Assembly (NCBI GenBank): GCA_934631055.1
Contig: CAKTXP010000017.1
Span: 1-23,344 of the forward strand
Reading direction: 5' to 3'
From: an uncultured Clostridia bacterium
GTDB lineage: Bacteria; Bacillota; Clostridia; Christensenellales; Aristaeellaceae
DNA: 23,344 bases
The notes below the pieces were generated by a model. That model did no database searches. It was not told where the DNA came from and was given only the letters and a program-made list of their open reading frames with translations. Of the stretch, positions 22,660 to 23,344 are shown in pieces. Within the stretch, counting starts at the first letter, position 1. Every line of letters begins with the position of its first letter. Position numbers and translations under genes: made by a program.

Positions 22660-23342
22660 TCAGTCGTCCTCCGTCCTTCGTCTTGTCCCGTTCGCCGCAT
22701 GGGGCAGGTTTCCTTTGCCGAACACCCTTCGCATCCGGAAGGTCGGCGCGGCACAGGCGTTTTGCTGATGCCCATGACCGCCGTCACCGATTTGCGCGGG
22801 ATCATGATCCCGCTCTGACTGACCGTCAGCCCGATATTCCTGTCAACTGAAAGCACGCGGCAGATGCCCTTCGTCTGTTCCAGCGGCATATCGCCGTAAC
22901 CGGGGCTGAATCGATCCGTCAAATACCTGCCGGACGTTTCAAGCTCCCTGCGCAATTGGTTCTCCGTATCGTCGCATACGCTTTCAATCGCCGCGCTCAG
23001 CACCGCGTCGAGCAGGAGTGCGCTTTCCGCCGACACCGCCTGTTCGCGCAGGAGCATGCGTTCGCTTTCCGCGCCCAGCGTCGCTGCAAACAGCACGGCT
23101 TCCTCGCAGGACGCCAACAGTGCACGCACATCTTCTCCATGAACCGCCCAATTCGTTCCCCGCAATCGTCCATCGGCTTCCAGCGGAAAGCGCCTGTATA
23201 TCACGCGCGGATAAACCTCTCTTTTGACCCGCTCGCACCATGCGCGCAGCGTCTCTATCCATTCTTTGTCAAGCGGCGAACCATGCCAACCGAGGAAATG
23301 CAGCACTTCCCGCAGCGGGATATGTTGAATTGCAGTCTGCAT
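22656..23342 (-). CDS. Stand-alone MetH reactivation (vitamin B12-dependent activation) domain protein
   Basis: A 228-aa protein matching the MetH activation domain, which binds SAM and supports reductive remethylation of oxidised cobalamin. The diagnostic SAM-site motif RFSPGYGDMP is at residues 144-153, and MIPRKSVTAVMGI at 180-192 corresponds to the conserved end of the domain. It is shorter than the fused domain of E. coli MetH. The C-terminal tail has a cysteine cluster (Cys204, Cys207, Cys213), seen as CEGC and C-P-M-R. It overlaps metH by 4 bp, as expected for a trans-acting partner. The ATG at 23342 is two bases from the window edge, so its ribosome binding site cannot be seen and a longer start is possible. 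Confidence 0.9.
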   Translation of the reverse strand: MQTAIQHIPLREVLHFLGWHGSPLDKEWIETLRAWCERVKREVYPRVIYRRFPLEADGRLRGTNWAVHGEDVRALLASCEEAVLFAATLGAESERMLLREQAVSAESALLLDAVLSAAIESVCDDTENQLRRELETSGRYLTDRFSPGYGDMPLEQTKGICRVLSVDRNIGLTVSQSGIMIPRKSVTAVMGISKTPVPRRPSGCEGCSAKETCPMRRTGQDEGRRTTE

Positions 23343-23344
23343 GC

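Overview
The window looks like chromosomal DNA from a spore-forming, GC-rich member of the Bacillota, probably class Clostridia. The evidence is an alpha/beta-type small acid-soluble spore protein gene, strong AGGAGG-type ribosome binding sites at almost every start, consensus sigma-A promoters, intrinsic terminators, GTG starts, and a stand-alone methionine synthase reactivation protein. Nothing points to a phage, plasmid or integrative element. The gene content is mostly core metabolism and housekeeping, and nearly all of it lies on the minus strand.

Layout, left to right. Bases 1-304 hold three units of an approximately 97-bp repeat; the third unit's hairpin is the terminator of the metG-tatD transcript. 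metG and tatD (353-3319, minus) are separated by a 155-bp imperfect palindrome with terminal inverted repeats. metG has a perfect consensus promoter and a leader that can form two mutually exclusive hairpins. Bases 3462-12024 (minus) read as one long operon: M20 amidohydrolase, DUF624-like membrane protein, spore protein, methyltransferase, hslO, TPR protein, helical-repeat protein, and a membrane-anchored zinc-ribbon/TPR protein. A divergent promoter region then leads to asd and dapA on the plus strand (12297-14368), the only plus-strand genes. They make the precursors of diaminopimelate, lysine and dipicolinate. After a convergent intergenic region carrying a fourth copy of the repeat come guaB, pgsA and an ABC-F ATPase (minus), each with its own visible promoter. 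The right end (18514-23342, minus) is a tightly coupled methionine-synthesis operon: MetH reactivation protein, MetH core, and a fused homocysteine methyltransferase/methylenetetrahydrofolate reductase.

How the parts work together. The right-end operon reduces methylene-THF to methyl-THF, moves the methyl group through cobalamin to homocysteine, and reactivates oxidised cobalamin; metG at the other end charges tRNA with the methionine. asd and dapA, perhaps with the divergent amidohydrolase, feed diaminopimelate synthesis. The three TPR/helical-repeat/zinc-ribbon genes at the end of the central operon have no assigned role.

I found no clear new defence or mobile system. The most unusual signals are the repeat family that sits directly against intrinsic terminators, the metG leader switch, a spore-protein ribosome binding site buried in a hairpin, a promoter nested inside a terminator hairpin, and an ABC-F protein whose second ATPase site lacks key residues.
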